Shown: piece after piece, positions 5,678 to 6,224 of the stretch
Layout of the letters: every line of letters begins with the position of its first letter
Position numbering within the stretch: position 1 is the stretch's first letter
Assembly: GCA_021812905.1 (NCBI GenBank)
Contig: JAKAMM010000111.1
Span: forward strand, 1 to 6,224
Source of the DNA: Chloroflexota bacterium
Lineage (GTDB): Bacteria > Chloroflexota > Anaerolineae > Anaerolineales > Villigracilaceae
DNA: 6,224 nucleotides
Direction: 5' to 3'
The notes under the pieces: generated by a model
Told to the model about the DNA's origin: nothing
The model's database searches: none
The model's input: the letters and a program-made list of their open reading frames with translations, nothing else
Translations under genes and position numbers: made by a program

Positions 5678-6224
5678 TTACTTCCTCACCGCCGCGAACC
5701 CCAACCCGTTCGGACCGGCGTGCGTGCCGATCACAGTGGTCACGTTCAATATCATGATCTCGCGCGGCACAGACTGGCTGATCTCGTTCATCACCTGGCG
5801 CAGGAACTCACGCGCCCGCGCTTCTGCGCCGGTGTGCAGAATCGCCAGCCGTTCCAATTTTCCCGAAGATTTCAAAAAATTCATCATGCGTTCGTTGGCC
5901 TGACGAGTTGTCCGCACCGCGCCGATGGCTTTGACCTGGCTGTCCGCCACTTCGATCAGTGGCTTGATGCTCAGTGCTGATCCGAGCATCGTCACGGCGG
6001 CGGGGACGCGTCCACTGCGGCGTAGATAATCCAATGTGTCCAGCACGGCGAAAACATTCAGCCGCGAGCGCGCCGATTCAATGGCGGCGAGCGCGGCCTT
6101 GAGTCCATTCTCGGCGGCTTCGGCGGCAGCGAGAACTTGAAAGCCGATTCCCATTGAAAGAGACAAGCTGTCTATCGTTGTGATGCAGTTCGGAAATCCA
6201 TCCGCAGCCTGGCGCGCCACATTT
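5678..6224 (-). CDS. DegV-family (FakB-like) fatty-acid-binding protein, 5' end outside window
   Basis: About 181 C-terminal residues are present. The frame is open to the right edge, and the GTG at 6218-6220 is an internal valine codon, not a start, since complete DegV proteins are about 280 residues. Family signatures: TTIDSLSLSMGIGFQVLAAA near the left of the visible part, then LDTLDYLRRSGRVP, the SIKPLIEV strand with a following G-x-VRT segment, and the C-terminal GTHAGPNGLGFAAV. DegV/FakB proteins bind a fatty acid and, in Firmicutes, present it to the kinase FakA for phosphorylation; the role here is by family only. In this lineage degV next to recG appears to be the ancestral order, and the restriction cassette separates them. 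Its stop is 19 bases from the convergent methyltransferase stop, with no terminator hairpin between. Confidence 0.9.
   Translation of the reverse strand, partial: NVARQAADGFPNCITTIDSLSLSMGIGFQVLAAAEAAENGLKAALAAIESARSRLNVFAVLDTLDYLRRSGRVPAAVTMLGSALSIKPLIEVADSQVKAIGAVRTTRQANERMMNFLKSSGKLERLAILHTGAEARAREFLRQVMNEISQSVPREIMILNVTTVIGTHAGPNGLGFAAVRK

Noticed and set aside
6218..6220. GTG as the start of the DegV-family gene
   Set aside because: The frame stays open to the window edge and the family needs roughly 100 more N-terminal residues, so this is an internal codon of a truncated gene.

Overview
The window looks like a piece of a Chloroflexota chromosome, probably Anaerolineae. The clues are the RecG with a helical N-terminal domain and a Pro/Gln-rich linker, the neighbouring coaD and SepIVA/DivIVA-like gene, and a DegV-family gene directly beyond recG. 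The phylum is an inference from gene order and remembered family features, not from a search.

Layout. The host genes all lie on the minus strand and are fairly GC-rich. Read in their own direction from the right edge they are: a DegV-family gene (5678-6224, 5' end cut off), then, after an interruption, recG (1052-3553), coaD (437-955) and a coiled-coil SepIVA/DivIVA/ATP-synthase-b-like gene (1-390, 3' end cut off). recG and coaD are separated by a 96-base spacer full of degenerate AGTC/GACT repeats.

Between degV and recG sits an AT-richer cassette (about 3596-5658). It reads as a compact, complete Type II restriction-modification system. A Dam-type (D12 class) DNA adenine methyltransferase runs on the plus strand (4747-5658). 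Diverging from it are a small XRE-type helix-turn-helix regulator (4431-4682) and, overlapping it by 14 bases, a 282-residue protein with a D-x13-E-x-K nuclease signature (3596-4444) that I take to be the cognate endonuclease. I cannot assign the endonuclease to a named family, and the recognition site is unknown.

How it may work. The short gap between regulator and methyltransferase holds a perfect 10-1-10 inverted repeat (4700-4720). It fills the spacer and part of the -10 of a sigma70-type promoter for the methyltransferase (TTGACA, 17 bases, TATTCT). The simplest reading is that the small HTH protein is a controller (C) protein that binds there, repressing the methyltransferase and tuning its own operon with the endonuclease. 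A second, extended -10 element just before the methyltransferase start closely matches one just before recG. Both would give leaderless or nearly leaderless mRNAs. The cassette ends only 42 bases before recG on the same strand, so readthrough from the restriction operon into recG-coaD is possible.
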